From positions 208,350-234,690 of the forward strand of contig NW_024468543.1 of assembly GCF_001632365.1 (NCBI RefSeq): a DNA stretch of 26,341 nucleotides, in the 5' to 3' direction. Source of the DNA: Laetiporus sulphureus 93-53 (Eukaryota; Basidiomycota; Agaricomycetes; Polyporales; Laetiporaceae). Shown here in pieces: positions 1 to 9,298 of the stretch. The notes beneath the pieces are model-generated. The model was not told the DNA's origin, searched no databases, and saw nothing but the letters and a program-made list of their open reading frames with translations. Made by a program: the position numbers and the translations under genes. Within the stretch, counting starts at the first letter, position 1; each line of letters opens with the position of its first letter.

Positions 1-410
1 ATCATAAGATGACAGATCTCGCCAAATCACCGAAAAAATCCTCAAATGAAGCAGCAGGATGGGATATTTATGCAGCAGAAACACATGAAATCCTCCCGCA
101 TTCACAAGCTGTGGTAGGAACGGAAGTCACGATTGACCCTCCCAAACATACCTATACACGAATAGCTCCACGCAGCGGACTTGCTGCACGAGGAATTGAC
201 GTGGGCGCAGGAGTCGTCGATCCAGATTACACTGGAGAACTCAAAGTCGTATTGATCAACACAACGGATTTCATATTTTCGGTCAAGCCGGGAGATAGAA
301 TAGCCTAAATAATCTTTGAGTATTATGCAGAAGGGCTTCCCTCCCGAAGCTACCAACCGTTGCGAGCAACTAGAAGGGGTAATAAAGGTTTTGGCTCCTC
401 GGGACAATGA
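1..410 (+). pseudogene. Element C: C-terminal dUTPase domain of a Ty3/Gypsy pol polyprotein (5' part outside window, one nonsense mutation)
   Basis: The reading frame is open from the left edge, so this is the tail of a larger polyprotein and the ATG at 9 is probably internal. Trimeric dUTPase motifs appear in order: EAAGWDIYA (motif 1), APRSGLAARG (motif 2), GAGVVDPDYTG (motif 3, with the catalytic Asp and substrate Tyr), PGDRIA (motif 4) and, beyond a stop, GFGSSG (the P-loop-like motif 5). dUTPase hydrolyses dUTP to dUMP, which would limit uracil in newly made cDNA. A TAA at 309 replaces the conserved Gln after GDRIA (CAA to TAA). The frame then stays open to a TGA at 408-410, which is directly followed by a polypurine tract and an LTR. 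That context shows this is retrotransposon-borne and not a cellular dUTPase gene. Family assignment is firm; activity is doubtful because of the stop. Confidence 0.85.
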
Positions 411-414
411 GCCT

Positions 415-428
415 TGAGAGGGGGGCAG
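415..428 (+). other. Element C polypurine tract
   Basis: The purine run TGAGAGGGGGGCAG abuts the TGTCACAG start of the LTR, as expected for the plus-strand DNA primer of a Ty3/Gypsy element. Elements A and B have matching G-rich tracts at the equivalent place. Confidence 0.75.
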
Positions 429-1151
429 TGTCACAGATTTTCGCCACAAAGTCCGCACGTGACTTTTCTCACACCACAGATCACGTGCTTCACCAATATC
501 TCACGCCACTCAGCCACAGACACGACGCATAGAGATCAGGTGATAGTCCACATCACATGTTATGGTCCAGACCCGTGGATGATACGGTCGGACCTGTCTA
601 TTCCAGGATACAATAGAGGCACCCATTTGAGAACAAAGGAAACAAGGACTATTGTTATGCATCAGCCTTCCGCTTCCTATTAGTTTAGCCAGAAGCCTAG
701 ATAGGTACGATGTTCACACTGGAGAACAAAAGGGAAACCAAGATAGGCACGATGTGCATACGCATTACTGCGGCAACCATCGATCTTCCCACTTATTGTT
801 CTGCTTCCGGACATCCTATTGTTTCATGTACAGCCATTTGCTTATACCCGTAGATAGGTAGCTTAGGTAAGATAGCCCGCTGTACGTGTATATAAGACCA
901 GCCATGTAGGGGACGAAACCTCAGATTGTTTCTCCTCGTCTACTACCCATAGCACCCACTGAGCTCACCAGCTCCTTCATATATCTCTCACCCTTTCCTG
1001 TGTCTGCCACATCGACCAGTAAGTCAACAGGCTCTTGCACCACATAGGGTTCAGGGGGATTCCTTTGGGATCAGGGGGATCAGGGCGGCACGTTCCACGT
1101 GACTGTCCCTTTTTAAGTCCTTTTGATCTCTTGTCCGGTGTTACCGTGACA
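429..1151 (+). repeat. Element C 3' LTR
   Basis: Starts TGTCACAG right after the polypurine tract and ends, by my reading, at CCGTGACA (1144-1151), giving the TGTCA...TGACA inverted ends of this Ty3 group and a 723 bp length close to the 716 bp of element B. U3 holds imperfect direct repeats (around 631 and 722; around 700 and 740) and CACGTG palindromes at 456-461 and 482-487; a third lies at 1096-1101. A TATA box and start site are at 889-923, and a donor-like CAGTAAGT is at 1017-1024. The right end is inferred, since no second copy is in the window. Confidence 0.65.
889..923 (+). promoter_or_regulatory. TATA box and predicted transcription start of element C LTR
   Basis: TATATAAG at 889-896 is followed 34 bp later by CAGATTG. 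Elements A and B have the same TATATAAG with a CAG-type start 34-36 bp downstream, which is why the start is placed at A923. Confidence 0.55.
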
Positions 1152-1362
1152 GACACTCTTTTATTTCCTCATCCTCTCCCTCCATTCCGCTATGCTCTTT
1201 TCATCTCTCACATAGATAATCCCCCTCCTGGCTCCTTCTTCGCATCACCTGGCACCCTCGCTGGACCCTCAGGGCTCTCCGCTGCCCCCCTTTTGCTACC
1301 CAGCTTGCAGTTAAACTCAGGGGCTTTCCTGTTCAAGGAGGAGATGATCTCACCTGGAGTGG
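1152..1362. other. Unassigned spacer between element C and element A
   Basis: This 211 bp stretch lies between the inferred end of C's LTR and the start of A's 5' LTR. I see no motif or convincing coding sequence in it. It is probably the locus into which A inserted; AGTGG at 1358-1362 would be A's left target copy, but A's right end is lost so this cannot be confirmed. Confidence 0.4.
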
Positions 1363-2022
1363 TGTCACAGTTTTACCTGACAAGTCAATTATAGGAACAT
1401 ACATAGTATTGGAACATATTATTTTTTGTCATTGCAAGTCATACACAAGTCATGTGATCTAATGAGAGATAAGATAACCAGACATCTAGTCACATGACCT
1501 CAGATCTCTCCAGGCATAATCACGTGACACCGAGCCCCTCGGCATTGCACCATATGTTGCAATTGCCATGATGCCATATTGAGTGCTCAAAGGGAGCTCC
1601 GTATCTGTGGGTTATTATTAGGCAGCCAATCAGGATAATTGGGACAAGTCATATGATTGTAGCACCGTTCAGTAGAATAGCATGTGACTCGCTTATGTAG
1701 TACTATACAGTAGCATAGCAATCATGTATATAAGGACCAGGGAGACGAGGAGAGACCTTCAGTCTTATTCTTCTTTATCTACCACTACCATCACAGAGGG
1801 GTCTTACCAGATACTCTCAGTGTGCTATACATCTATTCTCATTTTCACACTTGTGATAGTGCCCCTTGCCTCACCAGTAAGTTTCACTTTGCGATCAGCA
1901 ACTGCGGCCTCGTTAGTGGGCATGTCGTATTGCCACAGCTCATCGCTGTTGGCTTTTACCCAGAGACCCTCAAGGGGACTCTCACTTGGATTGTCTATCT
2001 TTGTCATTGGTGTGCCATGACA
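1363..2022 (+). repeat. Element A 5' LTR
   Basis: Begins TGTCACAG and ends CATGACA (2016-2022), two bases before the primer-binding site; length 660 bp. The first 114 bp recur at 19426-19539. U3 has CACGTG at 1521-1526. TATATAAG is at 1727-1734, the predicted RNA start at 1761, and a donor-like CAGTAAGT at 1875-1882. The right boundary is placed by the inverted end and by the primer-binding-site spacing shared with element B. Confidence 0.8.
1727..1771 (+). promoter_or_regulatory. TATA box, predicted start site and self-primer of element A
   Basis: TATATAAG at 1727-1734 lies 34 bp upstream of AGTCTTATTCT (1761-1771). That 11-mer is complementary to the sequence just after the LTR, allowing one G-U pair, so it would be the 5' end of the RNA and its own primer. 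This matches the Tf1/sushi self-priming mechanism. Confidence 0.6.
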
Positions 2023-2024
2023 TT

Positions 2025-2035
2025 AGAATAGGACT
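2025..2035 (+). other. Element A self-priming primer-binding site
   Basis: AGAATAGGACT begins two bases after the LTR and pairs with AGTCTTATTCT at the predicted RNA start, with one G-U wobble. There is no TGG-type tRNA-complementary site here. Element B has the same arrangement with a perfect 11-mer and the same two-base spacer. Confidence 0.6.
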
Positions 2036-2299
2036 GACCTTCTACACCCCAACCAAGTGTCTAACACTGATTGCTGCACATTTTCTCCCAGAGATACATC
2101 TGCCCAGTGCAGGGCTTTTTCCACACCACTTCCCTTATACACTTCCTCCACATCTCTACTGCCTAAGCCACTTCCTTCCTTCAAAAGGAACAGCGCTGCA
2201 TCTTGAACCTCAAATGGTACCATACTGCCTAATGGACATTACCACCTCTACCAACCTTGTCCTCTAGTCCAATGCCTGACTCAAGGCAATCTTGTTTGA

Positions 2300-3266
2300 G
2301 TGCAACAAGAAGAAGCTTTCCCTGTAGCACATACAGCTGAGTGCTGCAAGCAGCAGCGTAAGGTTAGCCTCTGGATTGAAGGCATCCCAGCCGGGATACT
2401 AAACCCATTCATTTCCCTCTTACCCCCACATCCTTATGCAACCTTTCCCATCATCAACGTACTTAACTTTGCACTCTCAAAGAGTTACCACCCCCACAGA
2501 ATCTATGAGAATCCTAAGAGGACACTTTCTGAAAACATCGCCCCAGCTGTATATGCTACCATTCAGTGATGCAAGGTCTTACAGCAGCCGCATATCACTG
2601 CCAAGTTCACTGAGAAGCAGATCAAGTGTCGAGACAGAATCCTTTAAACCTGGAAGTGCTAAACAAGTGCATTGGGAGAGGTGATGACTTCACATTCATC
2701 GATAGACACATCACTATCAAGCTTTGCATAGGTTTAGGAAAGATCTCGTTCAAAGGGATCAACAAGGAGCAGGAACGAGTGAGAAAGAACTTAGTGCAGT
2801 TTGAAAAAGAATCGTGCTACTGGCCCTACTAGCCAGTCATACCTTTGTATCAACCCTTGTATATGCCGTGGTATCGACTTAGTTTCATATTCAGAAACTA
2901 CGTGGTCGACCATTTCTTCATGGACTTTGAACATCATCTTCTCTATGCTGTGTATTTCATCTATCAACCACTGCTATCATCATCATCAATCATACTCTAT
3001 CACTACCCAGTGGAGTAGAGCATCGAGTCACTCTACATGCACCATTTCGACTCATCGAGACAGACATTAAAATAGTTGATCCTATTCGAGAGAGAATTGA
3101 GAACGACTATTGGGAATCCTGGGCCAGACTATATTGGGAGGACGAATCACTCTTCTACACCCTTTGGTATCTTGAATACCCTGAACAATTACATTTACGC
3201 CCAGTGAGACTAAAGCGTAGGAATCAGCTCATTCAAGAAGCACTGCTGCCCAGAGCTGACAATTAA
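2300..3266 (+). pseudogene. Element A: relic of an extra ORF upstream of gag
   Basis: Between the primer-binding site and gag there are coding-like stretches in shifting frames: roughly 2300-2640, 2835-2975, and a clear run at about 2976-3263 that ends in TAA (3264-3266). The last run is rich in Trp, Tyr, Arg and Glu (for example YWESWARLYW and EYPEQLHLR), which is unlike untranslated leader. Element B has a better preserved ORF in the same place, and its distal part looks weakly similar by eye (a V-x-[LV]-H stretch followed by acidic and aromatic residues). I recognise no known domain. Function is unknown; it could be an N-terminal Gag extension or a separate protein. Confidence 0.4.
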
Positions 3267-3297
3267 CTCTATCTCAAGTTAACAGAAGAAGATCTGA

Positions 3298-5102
3298 TTG
3301 CCAACAATACAGAACCATTCTAGGCTCACAATCTTCTTCATCATTTCTCCTATCCATCTTATCTATCCCCATGTCTTAATAAACCTCGGTGGTGTCACGT
3401 TCCCAGGAGGACACACAAGGAGTGAGCCTGCAGACCCCTGGAGGAGTCAGGTCACTTCCCAATCATCTGAACCAGAATCAGTTGTGCCTGGTCCAGAACA
3501 ACCAACTAGCAGCATACCAAAGGCATCGGGAGTAGTCAGAAACCCATCGCCTACAACCCTGCCAGAGTTCTCCACCCCTCAGGTATGGGAATGGCAGGGC
3601 ATACCCTATGCATCAATTAAAGAGGCAGCCAACACTGCTGCACCATCCACTGTTCCAATAGATGTCAAGGAATGGGTAATGAATGTAGTTCAATCATTCG
3701 TCATGAGAGATGTCGTAGGAGCCTACGAGGCACTATGGCAAAAAATGGAAGAACGACATGAATGAACGGTGACAAGCATAGAGGACGAGATAATGTCTCG
3801 CATCAACATGGAGATAATGGCGGTGGAGACCCAAGACCAGTTAAAAGTTGCGAGTGCTTGCATTGGATCCCTCTCAGCTGATGTAGAAAGGCTCAATAAA
3901 AACAACACTAATCTGACACTCGAAGCCCAGTCAATTCGCAAGAACTTTGAAGATTACAAGGACAAAGTAAAGGGCCAGATGAATGCCCTTTATGCTAATA
4001 TGGTTGCCCTGAAGGAGGCTCAGGAAAAGACCACTACCTACATTGTTGGGCTGGAATTCTGGCTTAACAATGCTATAATCAATGCACCTCCCCAAGGTGT
4101 TTAACAATTGGCCAGCCAAACCACTCAATCGCCCCACAGGATCAAGCTTCCAGATCCACCAAAGTATTCTGGAAGGAAGTCATCGGAAAACTTCGAAACC
4201 TGGTTTATGAACCTACAAATCTGGTTAGACTACAACAATTTTACCAACAACAAGGATAAGATCCAACAAGGCAATGCTCATCTGGAAGGAGGAGCTGCTC
4301 TATACATGAAGGAGTATGCAATCAAGCTCTCTTCTGGATGACCCATTGGCACATGGGCAGAGTACATTAGGAAACTAGAGGTGGCATACAAGATGCTTGA
4401 CCCGAAGCGCACAGCACAGTCTATGTTTGATGCACATTGTGCAATTCGCCACAAGACAATGATTGCCTTTGCAGAAAACTTCAGAGCTTATGCTCCTGAA
4501 TCAGGATATTCTGATGAAGACTTGATCATCAAAATCAGGGAACAACGGTCGCCCACATTCAGACAGTAATGTCAGTAACAGAGATACTAGAACCCACAAG
4601 GATTCAAACCACCTGGATGGACTACCTCGAATTCTGCTTAGAAATTGAGATAAAGCACCTCCAGCAGCTCTCAGATAATAAGTCTACTGGACAAACCACT
4701 GGAACCAAGGTGACCACCCCAAAAGATCCTAATGCCATAGACACAAGTGCACGAATCACACATGAACTTTTCTTTGAACAAGACAGGTGGCTGGCGAACA
4801 AACTATGTTTGTTTTGTGGAAAGCACACTTATGAATGAGGAAAGCAGTTTCAAACATGAACAACCACAGCCCAGGGAAAAGGGAAAGGCAAGGTGCAGAG
4901 GGTCCAACAAGTTGAAGAAGAAGGTAGCTCAGCAACATCTCCTCAAATTGCAGCACTGGAACAAGCAATTGCTGCACTACATGGGATGAAGACCTCTACA
5001 TCTACTTCTTCCTCAAGCAAGGGCAAGGTGAAGGAAAAAGACAACACATCATCGGCATCAATGGCAAAAAAACACCACTGCAAGAATCCTCAAGTTGGAT
5101 GA
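3298..5102 (+). pseudogene. Element A gag (capsid polyprotein), decayed
   Basis: One main frame runs from 3298 to about 4560 with internal stops at 3763-3765, 4102-4104 and 4339-4341, then shifts frame and continues to a TGA at 5100-5102. The N-terminal part is Pro/Ser-rich and includes VKEWVMNVV, matched by VKNWVVDVV in element B. A coiled-coil-like segment follows (about 3769-4080), then the Ty3-type capsid domain with PDPPKYSG, LEGGAALYM and GTWAEYIRKLEVAY. A lone LCLFCGK pair of cysteines near 4806 is all that remains of a zinc-binding site. The terminal TGA overlaps the pol ATG as ATGA. It would form the virus-like particle shell in the cytoplasm. The true start codon is uncertain. Confidence 0.75.
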
Positions 5103-7913
5103 ATTATCAGAGGATTTTAACTACGAAGTGTAGACAAGTCTGGTGCTACACTTCAGCACAATTTACATTGTATTAGTACCGTGAGAACGAATGTACCTAG
5201 TGACCACACATATATATTGCATCTGCAGGTTTTTCGATCAAATTGCCTATAAAATTCTTATCACGAGAAATCCAGACAATGGCACTACTGGATTTTGAAG
5301 CCTTCTTTTGCTATATCGATGAGAGATTTGTCCAAAAATATGGCTTTAAGATGATATCGTTAAACCGTGAAATAAGAATTCTCAATGCAAATGCCAGTCC
5401 AAACAAGGGCAGCACAATTACTCATCGTGTAGGCACAAGCATCCTAATTGGGGGCACCAATCAACTGAAAGTTTGCTCATCACAAACCTCGGACAAATGT
5501 CAATGATCCTTGGCATGAAATTTCTAAAAGAACATAACCCCAAGTTGACTGAAAACACAGAGAGGTCACATTCTCTAGGTGCAGAAACACGATAAGTTGA
5601 CAAGTTCAAGTAAGTGAAGAAGAAGTCAACCTTCTATTGCAACCTCAGCTTGAAGATGAAGCAATTCTTCCTGACATACACAAGGATGACAGGTGGGATC
5701 AGGAAGACAACTTCATTAACTGGATAGACTTGCAAGACCAAGATCTTCGTAACATGGTGCATGACATCCTTGGCATAAGCAAGAAGGATAAGGAGCATTT
5801 GGTAGAACAACCAGCAGAAGAAACACAGGACAAAGAATATTGGTCCACATTTGTCCCTCCAGAATTTCATCAATTTTGAGATGTGTTCTCGAAGAAGAGC
5901 TCAGAAAGAATGTGAACGTGTAAGCCCTATGATCATGCAATTGATCTTGTCTCAGATGCAGCATCCTCGAGACCAGCAAAGGTCTACCCTATGTCTTTAT
6001 GAGAGAAGAATTTGCTTGACAAATGGATTGATGGAGAACTAGCTAAAGGCTACATTCAACCATCCAAATCCCCTTATGTGGCCTGGTATTCTTCGTAAAA
6101 AAGAAAGATGGCTCTCTTAGACTAGTCCAAGACTATAGGGCACTACACAGTATCACCAAGAAGAACAAATTCCCTCTCCTACAAATCAATGATCTTATTG
6201 ATGGACTCTCAAGAGCTAGTATTTTCACAACACTAGATCTGAGATGGGGGTACAACAATGTATGCCTTCACAAGGGAGATGAGGAAAAGGCAGTGTTCAT
6301 CACCCATCGTGGGTTATTTGAACCAACTGTTATGTACTTCAGATTCTGTAATGTCCCTAGCACTTTCCAGGCAATGATGAACGACATATTAGGTGACCTC
6401 ATTCGTACTGGAAAGGTGGCAGTTTACATAGATGACATCATCATCTTTACAGATAACTAAGAAGAACATAACCACTTAACCAAGGAGGTCCTCTGATGAC
6501 TCTGAGACAATAACCTATTCATGAAACCAGAAAAGTGTCACTTTGCAACAACTTTCGTTAAGTTTCTTGGTCTCATCATCTCCAAAGGGTCAATTCAGAT
6601 GGACTCAGAAAAGGTAGATGGTGTTCTCAAATGGCCAGTGCCCACCAAGGTGAAACAAGTACAAGCATTCCTTGGTCTAACAAACTTCTATCAGTGATTT
6701 ATCAAAGATTTCGGATTGATGACCCGACCCTTAACTCTATTAACACGTAAAGATGCACCCTAGAAGTGGGAAGAATCTCAACAAAAGGCTTTTGAGGCCC
6801 TCAAAACTGCCTTTACTTCGGCCCCAATTTTAGCACTTCTCAATGCAACATGTCCATTTCAACTGAAAACAGATGCCATGGACTTTGCAACTGGTGCAGT
6901 CCTTGAACAGTTGGGAGCAGACAAACTCTGGCACCCTATCATCTACTACTCTAAATTGCTCAATGAACATGAGTGAAATTATGAAATTTACAACAAGAAG
7001 ATGCTGGCTATCATTCGGGTCCTTGAAGAGTACTGGCAGTACTTTGAAGGACACCCCCACCTAGTTGAGATATGGTCAGATCACCTAAATCTTACCTATT
7101 TGACAAGCTTAAACAGTGACCAGACAACAAGCTCGGTGGTCACTTTACCTTACCCATTTTAATTTCATTCTCCGTCATCGCCCCAGAAAAATGATGATCG
7201 TGCCGATTCTTTGTCCAGGAGGCCAGATCATGAGAAAGGGGTGAGCAATGACAATTCAGGGCAAACTTTACTTTGCCCTAAATATTTTGCCATTCATGCG
7301 ATCTCAACTGCTCATTCCTCCAAAGTTGATGATGCTCAGCTTCTGGAAAGAGTGAAATCGGCACTACAAGATGACAAAATGACAAAAGGTTACCAGCACC
7401 TATTAAAAACTGGCAAGCGAGAGTTTGAAAAAGACCTTCAAGAGTGAAACTTTGAGCATGGATTGCTGCTCAGAAGAGGAAAGATCTACGTTCTAAAAGA
7501 CCCTTAACTGTGAAATGAGCTGATCAAACTACACCATGACATCTCCACAGCCAGACATCCAGGCTGATGGAAATCTCAGGAACTGATCAACAGGAACTAT
7601 TGGTGGGCAGGGCTCACCATTGATGTTAAGAAGTATGTCCAAGGTTGTGTTACTTGTCAATGAAACAAAACAACCAAGCAAAAACCTTATGGATTACTTT
7701 AACCCAATCTGATACCAGAAGGACCTTGGAAAATGATCACCTGTGACCTAATCACCCAGTTGCCCCCAAGCCCAGACCACAGGGGAGAGAAGAAGACAGC
7801 TATATTAGTTGTCGTCGACAGATTTACTAAACATGCTCACTTCTATCTGATGGATAATACTGTGACAGCATCTCAAGTAGCATCAATGTTTTATGATAAA
7901 GTATTCAAACTCC
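5099..7913 (+). pseudogene. Element A pol, first part: protease, RT, RNase H, integrase N-terminal half
   Basis: The frame opened by the ATG at 5099 is the one used by the protease at 5243 onward. The protease active site is wrecked: the Asp is followed by Phe-Glu (5291-5299) instead of Ser/Thr-Gly. RT follows with LDLRWGYNNV, the catalytic YIDD at 6425-6436 (usually YLDD) and VKQVQAFLGLTNFY. RNase H is seen in LKTDAMDFATGAVLEQ and EIWSDH. Integrase begins with the HHCC zinc region near 7530-7680 and the first catalytic Asp in TCDLITQL (about 7738-7760). Stops and frame changes are scattered throughout. The frame is cut after TTCAAACTCC at 7913 by element D, and it resumes at 18043 as [12 protein letters not shown]. 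Confidence 0.85.
7911..7913. repeat. Left target-site duplication of element D (TCC)
   Basis: TCC here and at 18040-18042 flank the CACTGG ends of D. Keeping one copy and deleting D gives AAACTCCATGG, which restores integrase K-L-H-G in frame. Confidence 0.8.
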
Positions 7914-8214
7914 CACTGGGTGAAACAATCAATAGTTTGAGGTGAAAGATGGTAAAAATATCGAAGAAAAAGTTCAAATCTTTTAAGCATCTTCAATGTC
8001 AATTTGTGATAAAAGTATTTAAATCATTTTAACATCTTTTGTTGTGAAAGATGATGAAAAGATTGAAAGGAGATTGCATGAAATATTAGTAATCATTTCT
8101 TCAATCATTTTACAATCTTTCATACAAAACTATGATGAAAAGTTTCAAAATCTTTTTTCACTCTTTTTTGATCAAAGATGATAAAAATATTGTGACTATG
8201 TCACACCCTTGTTT

Positions 8215-8540
8215 TCATATACTAAGCTAGTACTAAGATATGGAGGTTAATACTCAGGTTTATATGTTAACACTATACTAGCACTATAGTCAAAAGAGTA
8301 GTACTAAGATTCTAATGTTAGCTGGATGCTAATACTAAGATTTAAATGCTAGTACTATGCTGGTATTAAGGTCTGAAGGTTAGTACTATGCTAGTACTAA
8401 GGTCTGCAGATTAGTACTAAGGTTTGAAGGTTAGTACTATGCTAGTACTATGCTAGTACTAAGGTCTGAAGGCTAGTACTATGCTAGCACTATGCTAGCA
8501 CTAAGCTAGTGCTAAAGTTCAAATGTTAGTACTATGCTAC
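8215..8540. repeat. Array of TAGTACTA palindromes, left arm of D
   Basis: About eleven exact TAGTACTA octamers occur here in imperfect units of about 20-31 bp of the form TTAGTACTATGC / TAGTACTAAGGTCTGAAGG. Because the octamer equals its own reverse complement, the array can pair with itself as well as with the right arm. Confidence 0.75.
8536..8540. repeat. Left target-site duplication of element B (GCTAC)
   Basis: GCTAC at 8536-8540 and 17428-17432 directly flank the two 716 bp LTRs. A 5 bp duplication is normal for Ty3/Gypsy integration. Confidence 0.9.
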
Positions 8541-9256
8541 TATCACAAACTTAGGATGCAGAGCGCCGACTAAGCCTATGACCTTATGATCAAACACTTA
8601 CTGACTGTTGTCAATGTAAGGATGGACACAAAAGATTATCAAGGTAAAGCAATGCCTTTCAAGTGGGCACTGGTGACACTGTATGGATAGGCGTAGCAGA
8701 GATGAGAATAAGTTTGGGGAACTTATGCGTCTCAGAGCTCTGGCTTATATACATGAGCAGAGGGACCCTTGGTACCCTTATACCCCAGAACTGCTAGCTA
8801 ATGGACATTGTCTGATTGGTTACCACTACCTGTCAGACTACGTGTGTCATGCATGCTGAACCTCCGAACTACTTAGTAAGACCATGGGAATGGTATTGCC
8901 TGTAATGGCTACATATCCGGTGGCGTGGTATCTATCTACCTCGTGTATGTGAACTAATATCCCCTTAAGGACATATCTCCGGTGGCGTGTGTCCCCTTCA
9001 TGGGATTCTTCTGGAGTCTGACCGTTGCTTCTAGGTGGGATGATATTACTGTATAAGTTAGGCTTATCTAATACCAGTGCTACCTGTCACATGTGTAGAT
9101 ATCACGTGATATGTCACGTGACTAGACTTGGACCTTTGGGGCACCTAGGACTGTCAGTACTTCGCGTACCGGTTTGTTCCTTTCTGGACAGCCTAGCGCT
9201 GGTGTTATGTGATGTTCTAGTCACATGCAGATTGAAAGACATGAAAATCTGTGACA
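8541..9256 (-). repeat. Element B 3' LTR
   Basis: 716 bp, reading TGTCACAG...TTGTGATA on the minus strand. The matching start-site 11-mer at 8705-8715 carries one C-to-T change relative to the 5' copy. CACGTG occurs at 9103-9108 and 9115-9120; the third site seen in the other LTR is mutated here to CACATG (near 9233), a CpG loss. Confidence 0.95.
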
Positions 9257-9270
9257 GTACCCCCCCTTCT
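9257..9270 (-). other. Element B polypurine tract
   Basis: On the minus strand AGAAGGGGGGGTAC directly precedes the TGTCACAG LTR start; this would prime plus-strand cDNA. Confidence 0.8.
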
Positions 9271-9298
9271 AGACAGTTTGTCCTGAATCTGGCTTTTT

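Larger units (their letters stand above)
7914..8540 (+). repeat. Element D left arm
   Basis: Outer 300 bp are AT-rich with repeated AAAGATGRTRAAAA-like motifs (for example near 7946, 8047 and 8176), likely transposase or host-factor sites. The inner part from about 8215 is an array built on the 8 bp palindrome TAGTACTA. Ends in GCTAC, the target of element B. Confidence 0.8.

Noticed and set aside
1..410. A free-standing cellular or viral dUTPase gene
   Set aside because: It is followed by a polypurine tract and an LTR, and the same tail is fused to pol in elements A and B.
1035..1394. 119-codon ORF across the C LTR end and A LTR start
   Set aside because: It runs through an inferred LTR end, a spacer and another LTR; low-complexity Pro/Ser composition and no recognisable motif.
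8215..8540. Regularly spaced repeats resembling a CRISPR array
   Set aside because: Units are irregular, spacers are themselves repeats, the arrays are inverted copies within a transposon, and the setting is eukaryotic.
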